From NCBI GenBank assembly GCA_030248225.1, contig JASANE010001721.1, positions 1 to 64,000 of the forward strand: a DNA stretch of 64,000 nt. The letters run 5' to 3'. A program made the position numbers and the translations under genes. The notes beneath the pieces are model-generated. The model did not search any database. It saw nothing but the letters and a program-made list of their open reading frames with translations, and was not told the origin of the DNA. This document shows positions 12,405-25,471 of the stretch, in pieces. How positions within the stretch are numbered: the stretch's first letter is position 1; the number at the start of each line of letters is the position of its first letter. This stretch comes from Trileptium ribeirensis. Taxonomy: Eukaryota > Nematoda > Enoplea > Enoplida > Thoracostomopsidae.

Positions 12405-12896
12405 AAAATTCTTTTGACTGCTTTTATGTCTTATGTAGTCCCAATCCTAGAATACGCATTACCTGTATGGTCGCCATGTACAGTAGGAAATATCGATAAG
12501 CTTGAAAATGTTCAACGATATTTTACAAAACGTATTTTTGCTAGGGCACGCCTGCCGTACGCTTCGTATATAGACAGACTTAAGTATCTCAACTTAAAGC
12601 CCTTAGTGTTGAGACGTTTGCATAATGACTTAGTAGTTGTTTTGAAGTCAGTTAGAAATTTTTCAGCTGGATATAATGACCTGTTTGAACTGTCTTGTGT
12701 AACTCTCACAAGAGGTCATTATCTTAAAATTAAGAAACCACAACACAAAACTAACGCTCTGGGTCATTTTCTAACTGCTCGAATTGTAAGTGCATGCAAA
12801 CAACTACCAGTTAGGGTAATGAATCAACCATTAATTAATGCGTCTAGTCCAGATAATTTCAAGAAACTACTCGATAAAGTTGATTTAACCAGATTT
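12405..12896 (+). pseudogene. CR1/jockey-like reverse transcriptase, C-terminal end
   Basis: An open frame encodes the C-terminal region of a CR1/jockey-like ORF2: SYVVPILEYALPVWSP, then NIDKLENVQRYFTKRIF, then a YLNLKPLVLRRLHNDL block, TRGHYLKIKKP and a final NFKKLLDKVDLTRF. The catalytic palm lies upstream in intact elements and is absent. The matching part of the element at 61812-63491 (minus) has DIDKIESVQRYFTKRIF at the same place, so the two belong to related families. The copy is 5'-truncated near 12405 and its remaining ORF is uninterrupted to the stop at 12896. Confidence 0.9.
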
Positions 12897-13170
12897 TAAA
12901 AATTTGATCGAAATATGTAATCAGAAATATAAGTGGATTTACCCCTTTTTCTGATTTAATTCGTTTATTGACATGTCTTGTATGTCATGTTTATTTAAAT
13001 TTGTACTATAAGTTATGTTATATTTGCATAAGGCTGGCAGAGGATGTTGCAGTCAGACTATTCCTCAATGGTGGGCTCGCTATGATGGACTTAACTTCGG
13101 ATGCAAAACCCTTCGAGCTGCAACATCCAATCACCGGTAATAAACGATATACTACTACTACTAAAACAAC
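12405..13170 (+). mobile_element. 5'-truncated non-LTR retrotransposon with 3' UTR
   Basis: The RT tail (12405-12896) is followed by about 250 bp of 3' UTR. This ends in a short ACT-triplet tract (ATACTACTACTACTAAAAC, about 13150-13168), a typical simple-repeat 3' terminus of CR1/L2-like elements. No target duplication was identified because the 5' end is truncated. Confidence 0.75.
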
Positions 13171-13951
13171 CTTGAAATGTAAATTAAATCTAAAACTATT
13201 GAAACATATATACAGGTAGTCGTACAGTAAAAGTCTGTTGTTACTGACAACGACTTATATCCAAATTGACAAATGAAACGAAACAACATTCATTAATTAT
13301 CATAATGTCGGGTTTGTTAATTGATTACTTCGAAACAAGAACATATATGATAATTATTACGTGTACACTATGACACAATGGAATATATAATTGCTCATAG
13401 CTTCAGCTAATATAAAGCGATAATTAGTTTTAATCAATATAATCTTACTCAGATTTTTAACGGGTTTTGTCTTCAATGCTGCTTAACCCACAAACCAACT
13501 AGACTTTTACATGTGTAAGGAAGATTTAAAAGTTTCATATATTTGTATACCTACTTGTTGACATGTCCTGAATTATCGTGTTATGCAACAAAAGTGGTCA
13601 AAGTTAGGGCGATGGGCGTAAGCTATATGATGGTTTGTGCCGTGCTGGATACCCGTTAAGACTAAACCTGGACCTCGAATAAGCTAATGTTCCTAAATGA
13701 TCGGTTTACTAAGTCTAAGGCTAAGCCGACCCACGCTAAGCTATTCCTTATTATAAGGTTAGGACCCTCAACCTCGGCCCAAAAAGTTTCGGTTTTGTTT
13801 GGTATACATTTGGAAATTTTCCACAAAAGAAATGGAGCTCAGTTCAACCAAGTAGCTACACCAATTCATACAAAAAGCAACCATTAAACATGCCATGTTT
13901 ATACAAAGCCCTAGTCTTCAAGCAATTTTGAATGTCCTGCCGTTTAACTTA
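13171..13951. other. Unassigned DNA
   Basis: No feature recognised. Confidence 0.4.
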
Positions 13952-14205
13952 CACTGTAAAAACCGCTGAGCCAAATTTGGCTGCGTTAAATTGGTCACAA
14001 CTTGACTCACTTTCACTGAATCGCATTTTGACTCAATCTCAATTAATAATTTTCTGACTCAGAAAGCGAGTCAATCTGAGGAGCCAGATTTCACGCTCTA
14101 AGTCAAGATTGACTCAGGCTGAGTTAAATATGACTCATTTTCTTAATCATGCTGGGCCCTACTTAAACTTAAATGAATCAAATTTGACTCAGAGTTTTTA
14201 CAGTG
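13952..14205. mobile_element. MITE rich in TGACTCA motifs
   Basis: The ends are inverted: left CACTGTAAAAACCGCTGAG, right (reverse complement) CACTGTAAAAACTCTGAG, both continuing to CAAATTTG. The interior carries GACTCA/GAGTCA at least eight times in both orientations, a likely subterminal repeat. No coding capacity. The flanks (TTAACTTA and TGCTGATA) do not form a clear target duplication, so superfamily assignment is open. Confidence 0.75.
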
Positions 14206-15412
14206 TGCTGATAGCATACTAGATGTTACGCTGGAACGATTGGGTTGAAAGGCGCAGTATTGCTGTAAAATATAGGCGTATACCAATGAAATTACGTATT
14301 GGCCACTAGATAAATAACTAATATATAAATTACGCAGTTTTTGATATTTTAAATAGCTGTCGCCAAACATGTATTTTGAAGATGCGCTCCTAACCCATAA
14401 ATGTATTAGAAGGAGACTTCCATGCTCCGGTCAAAGAGATTTCCACTTGGACAATTTTGTATACGTGAATATCACACTTGTAAAAAATATAAAAATTAAA
14501 ATCAAATCGGCCGACGATACAAAGTTTGCTCATGTGTAAGGTTTTCAATAGAATAGTTAATTTATAACGCAATCCGCTACATGAAATGAAAACATCTATA
14601 AATAAATCATGAAACATTATGAAACCAGTATCTTAAATGATAGACATTGATTGGTTGTACAAAAATCAACTGTCGGCACTCAGCACTTCATGGTTCAACG
14701 TAGGTCATATGGTTCATTTTATCCAATCACTTTCCATAGCGTACGGTTTTATACCGTATGGCTTTATAAATGTTTACTAAATTCCAGGAGAATCGGTAAT
14801 ATGCATTCCTGGCCGCTAAGTTTTTTGATTTTAACTAATTCTCGATCTTGCGACGTCCGGTAAACAGTTATAATAATCGTATTTGTAGTCTAATCGTCTT
14901 CGATGAATCAAAATTATATCAGACTTTATTATTAATAAAAAACTAGCTATGTAATGAATTTCGATATGGTTATTTGGTTTTTAAACAAAATTAAAAATTT
15001 GAAATTACATTTTTAAATTGTGTTAAAATATTGTGCAGCGTATATTATGTAATACATCCATTGTGTATGAACATAAATATGATTTAATCAAAATATATTC
15101 ACTTTATTGTAATGTGCTCGCAGAACAGGAACATTTGTAATTTTCGGAATATGTGAAGGAACCAAGGGGTAAAACTTTCTAAACGAAAAACAGACTTGTA
15201 CCAATCAAAGCGAATGGCACCCATAACTCAAAACGTTTATCAAGAAATTATTTCACACATTTTCTTAGCATTTTTGCTTATTAGTTAACTGATTTTTGCT
15301 CGTTAATTATTAACAATTTAAACTTTACGCTACCATAAAGGTATGAAATCGTGTGAGAACAACTTTGGGTTAGACTAAGACATCAAGTTTAATAATTAGG
15401 CTAAACATTGAA
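14206..15412. other. Unassigned AT-rich DNA
   Basis: Nothing recognised. Confidence 0.4.
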
Positions 15413-15605
15413 ATAACTAGCGATGTTCAGGTCGGATCTGTTAGTTACCCGAAAGTAGCATCATTTTGCTTAATAACTTTTTCTCGTAATAACAAAATGG
15501 TATCTATAACTAGCGATATTCAGGACAGATCTATTAGTTACCCGATTTAGTCGTCGAAACTAGCATTATTTTGTTTAATAGCCTTTTTTGTAATAACAAA
15601 ATGAT
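15413..15605 (+). repeat. Diverged tandem duplication, about 93-bp offset
   Basis: ATAACTAGCGATGTTCAGG at 15413 recurs as ATAACTAGCGATATTCAGG at 15506. Both are followed by TTAGTTACCCGA and TAATAACAAAATG. Two copies only. Confidence 0.75.
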
Positions 15606-18600
15606 ATATAGCCTTCAATACTATACATTCTAATTCCATAGTATTTATCTACAGAAAAAATGAAACCAATTACATTAACATTAATTTGACAGAATGATAG
15701 AGCGAACATTAAATAGGTGGGTAACATAGATAGATAATACTTACACAGGTTAAACATTCGTCAAATAAATCACCAACAACACAATCGTATTTGTCTTGTT
15801 AATCTAGTGATTATAATCAACTATTTGCTCCGTAAACTGAGTGTATCAGCAGCATTTTGTGCATGTAGAACAAAATTGCGCCGCAGCTGTTGATTGGGTT
15901 CGGAAAGTTCACGGTCGAGCCTCGTGCGCTAGCCACCACGTTGTTTCTGAGCTGTTGTTCGGTCCCTTAAGGAATCTCAGAAGTGAATAACAAGGCGCGT
16001 GTAAACGCGGGACCTGCGATAAACTGGGCTTAAAATTCACAGTTTGTGTGCAGTATTAAATGTGTTATAATTATGCAGAAAAGACTATTACCATACACTG
16101 AACTCCAAGTGGGTGCTAACTGTGTCACTATTTATTTTTATATACCTGAGTTCGTGACATACAATATTCAACTGGATGTGACAAAATCAAACAAACTTCG
16201 CCGCATCACTATACAAGCTTCGATAAGGATAGTACGTCGTTATCGATTCATGGGTAATTGCCAGAAAGCTCATATATCACTCGGAGAGTAAAATATTTAG
16301 CGCCATCATAGAAAATTCTCAAAAATGCATCAGATCCACATAATAGCCAATTGTGGGAACTCATACATGTCATGAGTTTATAAATTAAAACGTTTCCACA
16401 AGCCACATGTGTGCGATGTCGCTAGCGTTTTGTGATATCTCCAACTTGTTATCAATGATCGGTTGGTTGTCCGTTTATTATTATAAAAGAACAATTTGTT
16501 AGCAAAGATGTATTGACAACCTCAAATGTTTTCTTCAAAGTTTGAGCTCAAAATTTGATAAAAATTTTGATCTAAATTTTATTGAAATTTGTAATTTGAT
16601 AATGAGGCAAATCTCCACGCTTCAAAATTTGAACTCAAAATGTTTCCAGATATGTTCTTTGTATTTAACAGGTATTAATGTACTTATGGTATAAAAATTG
16701 GAATTGGTATAAAAGTGTTCACACCTTCAGATTCAGTGAAAATTCTAAAATTATGCTTTCAAACATCCATAATGCACGCAAAACTCAGTTGGTGCGTAAC
16801 TCCCCCCGGAAAGATACATTAACTCACGTTGTTGTCTACTGAACGTTTTTCATATATTGTTTATCGCTGCGAAAATTTTTGGGATGCTGCAGGAGCTTAA
16901 AATCAGTCCGTGGCCTGAATACATCGAGCCTGAACCGAACTTGAATTGACTTGGCTCAAAAAATTTTATCAAAGCTATATATACAAATTGCATATTAGTG
17001 AAGCGAAAGAGTTCACAAAATTTAGTCAACCTGTTAGATAATCTTTTATCTCGTAATTATTACCATTGATCCTATCGTTCCTTAACCGAAAAAAACCGAC
17101 GCAAGCTTAGAAATAGTGTTAATATGCACTGCGTCTATATATATCGGTATCCAACGTTCCAAAAAATATTTTTGTTCTAAGATTATTCCCGTCGCATCTA
17201 AAAATAAAATGTATCAAAGCAGGGTATTTATATGCGTGATTTTCAATAAAAGCTTAGTTAATATTTTCTTTTAGTTAAGGTTTCCTGGTAAATGTAGCAT
17301 CTCTTTAACGTTATGAAAGACACAGGGACTAGGTACAAGACCTCTCTAGCTTTTGTACATGATACAATGCTCTCATACCAAGTTACATGTATAAGTCGTG
17401 TGGCGGAAATTGAATTACTATGCCTGTGTAGCATTATTATAGCTTTAGTGCCAACTAAACTAGCTTAAATTTTAATAGAGAGATTATAAAACCGTTGGAC
17501 ATATTTGGAAATAATATAATAACCAAGCTACTCTGTCTCCAACAGCGCCGCGAGAGTCGTTGTCGGAACCCCCAATCGAATATTTGTCTTTTTACCAGAA
17601 GTATGTCATAGCAGCCTACAGGACAGATCAGCGCTTTAACCAGAATTCCTTGCAGTATAATGTAACAGGGCGGTTCCACCCTGTTACTTTAGCCTTTACC
17701 TCTACCAAGGTCCTTGATGGACTCGACAATGCCCGAAAGGCCCCTAATTGAAACCAGTACACCTTAAAACCAACTAATCCGACATGTTCCTCATGCGACA
17801 CAACCAGATAGCGTCATAGAATAGCTCGTTTTTCATTTGTCCTTTATTTTGTCATGCTTTTCGTGTGCGCGCCATATAAACGCTTTCCATGTTGTCCTGC
17901 CATTGTACGACATTAGTTCAGCATTTGAATGTGCACTGTATAGTCGCTTTTCCTGTAATTATGCTTTTGTCAGATATTGTATGTAGGGCCGCCCATTTAT
18001 GTTTAAGTATCTCTGTTTAAGTATTTAAGTATTTATTAAGTATTAGGTTCTAGGATGGATGTAAGAGATAAGGAAAAATATGATTGGGACGCTCGCGAAA
18101 ATTATTCTGGACTTTTCGAGAAATCAACCAGATCGGAAAATTTATTGCAGTACTCTTAAGCTCGTGTGATCAAAATTACGACCGTCTGGGAATGGGAGGC
18201 AAGCCTCTCGGCCGATCGCCAAAACACGAACGGCAATTATGCTCACATTTGCATGAATAATTGAACGCCGACATATGCAATCTACTGGGATGACGATAAC
18301 TTAATGGTAATGGTTATATCTATTGAAAACAATGAAAAAGACGAGCAACCCTCTTGAATACTTTTAGTAACCAAGAGAACCGCACACTGCTTCGACGAGC
18401 CGTAACTGGTTATCGGTTAGGAATTCGGACATATGCCCCGAATGCTTTTCGGTGGAAAATTTAGTGGGTTTTCCATGGAGGTCAATTCTAACAACATCGG
18501 TTCAACCGGTTATCGAGCTTTTTTAATAAATACATCCTCTACGCGCCCAAACAACCGCTGCTTACGATAAGTTTGGTTGTTGCTGTCACTTCATCATATT

Positions 18601-19789
18601 CAGATCCATGGTGGATCGTCTATCCGTTGTTTTCATCCCAGCCGCCACTTTCTCCACTCTTGTGCGCAAATTTCACCATGTCATTTCTGAGCTCTGATTC
18701 CATCTGAGTCGTTTTTGGGCCATTGTAATGACGGATCTAGGCAGAATCGCTCAAAATCAGTGCGAGTTCTGGTCCTGCAACTCTTTACGATTTACCGTTG
18801 GCTGCCCCACATACACATCTTAGACAACATTGTGTCGTTTACGTGAGCCCACAACAAACGGCCACTACCTAGCCTTATTCTATTCTTTGTTCAGTGCGCG
18901 AGACGCGACGAAAGTTCGTTCGCACACCTTGGTATCTACAAAATTTCTTCGAACAGGAGTGCTGTAACCGCTCCCCCTCCTGCAGGAGTATCTCCGGCAA
19001 AAGTATCCGACCTCGCTAAGTAGACGGGACATCGAGAATTTCAACGAGCCCTAGCGGGTCTAAATCTGTCCAGACATTGAGACACCCTGAAGCGCCCCTC
19101 CGTTTTATGTTTGTTCTATACTAAAGAAATTGACATCTACTTTTTCCCGTTTTGTGAAATAACATTCGTTTTATGTTAGCCCTATGCTTGCATGAGACAG
19201 CTAACCCGACTTTCCTGTACTTGGCAAATACAATGATGTACGGCGGGTATTCATCTGATCCTCCGTCGGCCCGTGGTAACGCGCTAAATTGCGCTCCAAA
19301 ATAGCATGAGTTTGTCTGTGGGTACAAAATTCAGAAAATTTTATTTTTAACAAAAGGTGGGCGAATTACCCCTCATCGTGTTCACCTCAAGATTCAACTC
19401 CAAATTTACTCGTCGGGCCTCCGTCTACCTCACCGTTAGCTCAGGACAACCAATAGTAGCGCCTGCACCTTTGTAAAAACTCTGTTTTCGTCATCTTAAA
19501 CACTTTTGCAAATTTTACCTGCGGAACAGGGGTGTTACCTCCTTCTTGTGACAAGTCCAACGATCGCCTGGGGGCATCGCTCCACTTAGCCGTTAGCCTG
19601 GAAGAGCCCGCTAAAGCTCCCCACACTAATATACATAAGCACATTGCATGGGTCAGGTCCCCGTACTGCGTCTACACCCTTTGTGCATGGTATCATTCGG
19701 ACCCAGTCTTAGTCCTGGAACCGAAATAGCCAACGCACCAAAGTTCCCTCGTGAGCATCTTGCCCCCAGGCCCTTCCCATGACCCGTCC
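15606..19789. other. Unassigned DNA, GC-richer from about 18 kb
   Basis: 15.6-18.0 kb is AT-rich with no recognised feature. 18.0-19.8 kb has a more balanced composition, as worn transposon coding DNA often does, but I could not identify a family in either strand. Confidence 0.35.
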
Positions 19790-20040
19790 TTTGCCATTTT
19801 CTTTTCTTTTTCCTGTCTATCTCTAACCGACCTTTTTGGTCCTCTCTTTGTTTAACGCTCTGCTTGCCGCTTTGCTTTGTTCTCGCTCTCTGTGGTGTTG
19901 CTCGGGGTTCTTTTCTTTTGTGACCTTTCTGGTCTTTCTCTTTTGCTTTCATTTCCTGTATCTGTCTCTGTTTCTTTTTCTCCTCTGTCTGTCTGTCTCT
20001 CCTTTTCTACACCAGCTTTGTCCTCCTCTTTGTCTTTAAG
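19790..20040 (+). other. Pyrimidine-rich tract
   Basis: About 250 bp dominated by C and T (runs such as TTTTCTTTTCTTTTTCCTGT and CTGTCTGTCTGTCTCTCC). Any long reading frame here, such as the Lys/Arg-rich one on the minus strand, is a product of base composition. Confidence 0.8.
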
Positions 20041-20929
20041 TTTTACTTAAGATTACAATATATGTAAGTATAAATCTAATAAAAACAAACATTTATAAAA
20101 ATACCTAAGTTTTACGAATTTTATAATACATATAGGTATATTGAGGGAAAGGGCGAAGGTTTGGAGCCTGGCGCGGTGGCCCCGGGGGAGGGGATGCCCC
20201 GTCCCTGGCTCCGGAGAGGGTCCCTCCCGTAGCCCGCTCCCACCCCCACCCTCGCACTTGAAGGACGTTTTCTGATTGAGATTCCGAAACCAATTTTCCA
20301 GACATGAATAAAACATCGGCGGGCTAATTTGTGGGAATGTTTGCATATATAGTGAGCGCCGATTCAAGATGAGCAAACACAAAGAAAATCGCCGCCGAAC
20401 AGAGAGGTACACGTTTAATGTTTGCACATTTACCCGTGGGCTTCATAGGATACATATATATGTGTTTAAAGTAGGTAGGGGTGCACATTTAGGAATTCAA
20501 AGTAGTATTTTTAATAATTTAATATTCTAATTATTTTAATGTCGATAATTGATATATCTTAGATAAAATTGTTTTGATTTCTAGCGTCTGATCGCCAGAT
20601 GTAAACAGTAACATCACCCTACAAAAACAAAGGAAAAATTCAACAAAAATTTCGACCTATGCCCCAGATCTGCTGGTGCAGATATTTTGTTCGACTGCGA
20701 CAAATGTTAACATGTGGTTATGAACAAAATTCCGAGCAGGGCTGTTCTCTACCCAAGAGTAGGACAAATTCTCCCTTGAATTTTTAACATAGAGCATGAA
20801 AATTCCCAAACTTAGGCGTTTTAAATTTTTGTGTCAGATTTGGGCCCTTGTGCACACAGTATTTGTAGCCAGGAGGATGCCCCTCGCGGGATTTTGAAAA
20901 AAGCCGATGCCGAAACTCTTCAAGGAGTT
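20041..20929. other. Unassigned; short GC-rich patch at 20155-20270
   Basis: The patch is rich in GGGG/CCCC runs. No gene was recognised. Confidence 0.35.
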
Positions 20930-21430
20930 TGTAGGTTCGGTTATACACTTGATATCATTGGAAAATCGAATATCAAAGTTAACACAAAATGCCCCAATAG
21001 AATATACAATTTCAGACCGACTTCGAACTCTGATGCACATAGCATATTCCGTTGGAGGGAAGCTCCGGAGTTTTCGGATAGTCCGTTAACCGAACTACCC
21101 CAGTAGACATTCAGTTTCGGAAAATTTACTCGTAGTCGTTGGGACATACATCCATAGACATGGCACAAAACGCCCCCATCAGACACAATTTCTGACCTAT
21201 TTTGGTACTCCATGTCAATTAGTCTCTTCAGTTATAGGAATACCTCTTCAACGTTCTCAGATAGGCACAGGATAAAACTCCTTAGAGAACGTAGTAGTAC
21301 CCGTCTGCGATTTAGAATCATCGGAAAATAGGACTGTTGATACAAAACGCCCCCTTCCTGGAGATATTAATTTATGTTAAATTTGTCGTGACCTAATAAT
21401 AATATTGAGGCCTATACAAACGCCCCAGGG
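20930..21430 (+). repeat. Diverged tandem repeat, about 178-bp period
   Basis: The landmark CAAAATGCCCC (20985) recurs as CAAAACGCCCCC near 21165 and 21342, each after a GGAAAAT-containing segment. The first two are followed by ACAATTTCNGACC. Roughly three worn copies. Confidence 0.55.
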
Positions 21431-21639
21431 CATTCAGTAAAAGCTAGAAGTTATTCTTTCATAAACTATCAGCAAGTTGAGTGGGGATCGAAATCAATCG
21501 AAAGTCTGGGATGTTAAAACTGATATATATACTTCTGCCCTCACTGTGGAATATAAACTTGACCTTAATACTCTATGGTGGATGCACCCAAACGGGATAA
21601 CAACTGAGAAAATTCTCTTGCTTAACATAGGGATTTAGA

Positions 21640-22500
21640 TAGTTCAATGGTTAGGCGATATACAAAGGCGAGGTTAAAATCTAACTGTAGTAGAGGATTC
21701 ATTATAAGGAATAAGACAAGCGTTGGTATAAGAGATTCACATTTGGATCGGTTCTGCAAAGGATACCGTGCAAACTGTGTCATTTAGCAACAAACCGTCT
21801 CCGGCAACGCAGTATAGGTAAGGAAGGACATTTGTGTCACACGACAACTATGAATCCAGGATCAAGGAGGACATCATAAGGATAAGACATTTCGATCAGG
21901 AACTACGTAACGGTCAACTAACGTCATACTCTTGGCCAACTATTGGTGTAGCGAAATGAGCCAAGTATTACAGATTGAGACGATAACAAAGTTGCTTAGT
22001 ATTTATAAGGTCCAATACTGCACTGTGTCACATAGGTTTAGCAACTAGCCTGGAGATACTACCAGGCCCTACAAAAATGATGATGTGTAACGATGTCGGT
22101 TAAATTTACACTTACACCACTAGTTGCTCGTAAATAAGTATCATGAACAATCTCAGCTTTACTAGTCCTATAGCTGAATGGCTATCACACTTAGTTCAGG
22201 GTTCGAATGGATCAAGAAGGGCCTTAGACGCATACCGAGTAAAGTAGCCTGAGAATACCGTCAGGCCACACAAAAATGGCAATGTCAGAATGATTGAAAC
22301 GTCGCTTGCGAACGAGTAGAGGTTCGTTCCACTAGTAATTATATACTTTATGAAATGTTAACTTTACACCAGTTATTATCTTCATGACATAACACTCATC
22401 ATTACCAGCTCAGGTAGTAGGTAAATTCAGTACTTCCCCTATAGGACATGTAGATAGCTGATAGATCCTCCCAGCCACCCAAAAATTCAAAAGTTTTGCA
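21640..22500 (+). mobile_element. tRNA-derived SINE-like copies
   Basis: At 22170 a consensus box A (TAGCTGAATGG) is followed 28 nt later by a box-B-like GGTTCGAATGG. A worn head of the same kind (TAGTTCAATGGTTAGG..GGTTAAAATC) lies at about 21650. The downstream parts share CAGGCC(C/A)(C/T)ACAAAAATGG-like modules (22063 and 22263). These are probably two old copies of one SINE family. Confidence 0.5.
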
Positions 22501-22740
22501 CTGATAAAACGATATGTGTTCATTAACATAACAATATTTTTCCGCGGGTTATTCATGAATTACGTCTTAAATTTACTCGGTTATGCACTGCACGCTGCGG
22601 TGGCAGCCTTTACTCAGTTAAGTCCTGAAAATAGGACTCTATATAAGACAGGTTCGCTTAGGTAGGAATTAGGTCTAGTGAGAATCCAAGTCGTTTGTAA
22701 GTATGTTCCAGACTTTCAGTATAAACTAGGCGGCATTAAT

Positions 22741-23168
22741 GCGGCGTTTACGTTATAAAAGACCCCCATATGAAAATTTTGTCCCCAATGGTCAATTCCA
22801 CACCATCCAAGTATATATACGGTATATACCTACACTATATAATGCAATGGATGGTATATGAGACAACATCAACTTAATTATAGTGGCTAAATCTAACTAT
22901 TGTATATTACTGACGGTATCAAGGATACCATCCACAAACACATTATATAATGCGTGTAAATAATAGCATGATGTAGCTAACACCGTATAAATTTTATGGT
23001 GTAGTCTACACTATACTATTATCGACACTACACTACCTATGTATATATATTATCTGAAAATACCATCAGAAACACTATGGTGTCCAAGACACCATATAAT
23101 TTACGGTGGAAGAGACACTCAGGGTGGACAAAACTTTCGCATGGGGGTCTTTTATAACAAAAACGCTT
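22741..23168. mobile_element. MITE, second copy of the 5.5-kb family
   Basis: Left end GCGGCGTTTACGTTATAAAA; right end (reverse complement) shares GTTATAAAAGACCCCCAT and then GAAARTTTTGTCC. The family match to 5498-6001 is clear at both ends. The interior has TGGTGTCCAAGACACCA and related half-palindromes. The right terminus has decayed, so no target duplication can be read. Confidence 0.7.
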
Positions 23169-25366
23169 GATAACCCCAACTCTTAATGGTGAAAATTTTA
23201 TTGAAGAGTTTAGGACTGACTCCGTTGAAATCCATTAGGGCCGAGTCGTAGCCTCAGCGACAAAAATGCACAGTTCAGTACCCACCCTGACTGGCATAAC
23301 GTGTGAAATGTCGATTAAGATAGGAATTTTATATTCGTAGGTAATCAACAGTGAAAATACGAAATTTACGTGGTAGCATCTAAGCTTCAATTATAGGATC
23401 GGAACTCTTAGATTATGAGGAATTCAGGTAGGGCCGACGTTAGACCCCGGCGTCAAAAAATTATAAATAGAGCCGTGTTTTCGTACAACGGCTCTGTAGT
23501 TGTGAAGACGAAAACCAAAATCGGGTGATCGAGATCAGAAATCTCTCTGTTAAGAAATTTAAAATTTACAGATTTTAATAATAACGGACCGTGGAGTTAA
23601 GACCTGGCAGTGAATATTTAATAAAAGCTAACCTTCTTTTCTAGAACCTCCTGAAATTAAGAAAACAGCAAAAGGGGAGTAGCACTAGTATATATATATC
23701 TCACCAGAGCTTCGATAGCTTTAGTCTGTCAAGGTGCGGGCTAGGTCCTAGTAAATGAACGCACAACGGCACAGGATCACGAAACTGTCGCGATCTAACT
23801 TTAGCCTACCGTGATACAAACCCCACGTCTCGCCATCACCAATATACGAGGAAATTTTATACGAAATATTAAAATTATCACGTTTGAGGTCATCCAGCGA
23901 ATGGAGTTAACTGTTGGCAACGACTGACTTCGGGGTGGAACGCGAAATCCTATAGTCACCAGTCGAGAGGATAATTTTAAGGCCATTCGGCGTCGAGATA
24001 GTACGGATCTGAATGACCACGCTTGCTTTCAAGATGGATTGAATTTACTGCAACTACCCACATCCTATTTCTGAATGTGTTCAATGCATGCACAATACAC
24101 TGATTTACGATTTGTCAAACAGCTAGGATTGTGTAGTATCAAGCAACAGATACTCGATTGTTATAAATGCCTTGCAAAGTATCCGAAACGGAAATACACC
24201 ACCTTGTCCACCGCATTAGTTACATAGCCGCCCGACAACAAGACGCCTTACTAGGGAACTATAGCTCATACACCAATGGTCGAGTATTAGGGTATAAAGT
24301 ATTCTTGTCGGCTTCCGACAGTGTTTTCCTATAAATATCGGTCTTGTCCAAAATTTTAGCACGCATCTTGTCCGTCCCGCATCGCTGCATTCCGAGCGAT
24401 CAGTAGCCCTACAGGCTTTATTAAAAATCACAAATCATGTATCCCGAACCTCCATGTGACTCCTAAACTGGACACATCTGGACGCTCAGTTTCCGTATAC
24501 AAGACCTGTTTCAAGTGTCGCGAACTTAACATTTCGGGAAAGTGCAGGGTTACCCCATTCTTCGTAGATATACGATGTGATGTCTCTTGTTTATCCAAAT
24601 AGCCGTTATTTAAACTGTTTACTCATTGTACCTCCACTTTATCGTGACATTGTTCTCTGCTGTTGATATATCTTTTCATGCACTCCTAAATCTTATACAT
24701 ATTTAGAAGAAAATTAATCCTCGTCAGCCAGTGTTTGTCTTCTGGCAGCGATTATTTTCAATGTTTTATCCGGTCAAATAGACCCACGCCCTACATCAGG
24801 ACCTGAGGATAGCATATCCCTAACTCTGACATGTGCCGTTCAACTCTAATACCAATTGAATGAAAGAGAGGAAGGAGTGTGAGGAAAAGATCCATCAAGA
24901 CACAAAATACGCTCGTGGAAAAAACAAACTCAAATGGCTATCAAATTTACTCCATCAAACCACATTGATATAAGAAACAATTTGGATATCAGCTGACGAT
25001 AATTCATCGCATGACATGCCAAGTCCGACTTTAAACTTTCAGGGATCGTCGGAACCCTGTGGGGCCACATTGGCAAAAAATTTAGCTGAGTCAACTCGTG
25101 CCTAAAAGTGGCCATGATCGAGACAAATTTCAAATAGCTATGGTGTTACAACCCCACACGCTTAGTTAATACATGCTTATCCCAACTAGCACTACGGAAT
25201 CTTATCCAACTTCTGGGTGCGAACGAGATAGGGAACGAGGGCATGTCACTATGGCCTGTGAGCAGGTGTCAGTGTAGGCCTCCCTGGGGGACCTCAGCAA
25301 TCATTGCACATACTAAAAACAGGCTATGATAGCCGGAATCATATGGGCAAGGATGTAGGAAATTTC
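23169..25366. other. Unassigned DNA
   Basis: No recognised gene or repeat end. Confidence 0.35.
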
Positions 25367-25471
25367 GCCATGCAGCTGCGTCCCGTTATTACATAACAGG
25401 CAATTCATGAGCCGGCCCAGCAACTTTCAGCCATGCAGCTGCGTCCCGTTATTACATAACAGGCAATTCAT
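25367..25471 (+). repeat. Perfect 42-bp direct repeat at 63-bp offset
   Basis: A 42-bp sequence starting GCCATGCAGCTGCGTCCCG occurs at 25367 and again, identical, at 25430, separated by 21 bp. The lack of divergence points to a recent local duplication. Confidence 0.9.

Noticed and set aside
19653..19952. Lys/Arg-rich 99-codon minus-strand frame
   Set aside because: It is the complement of a pyrimidine-rich tract and has no other sequence character.
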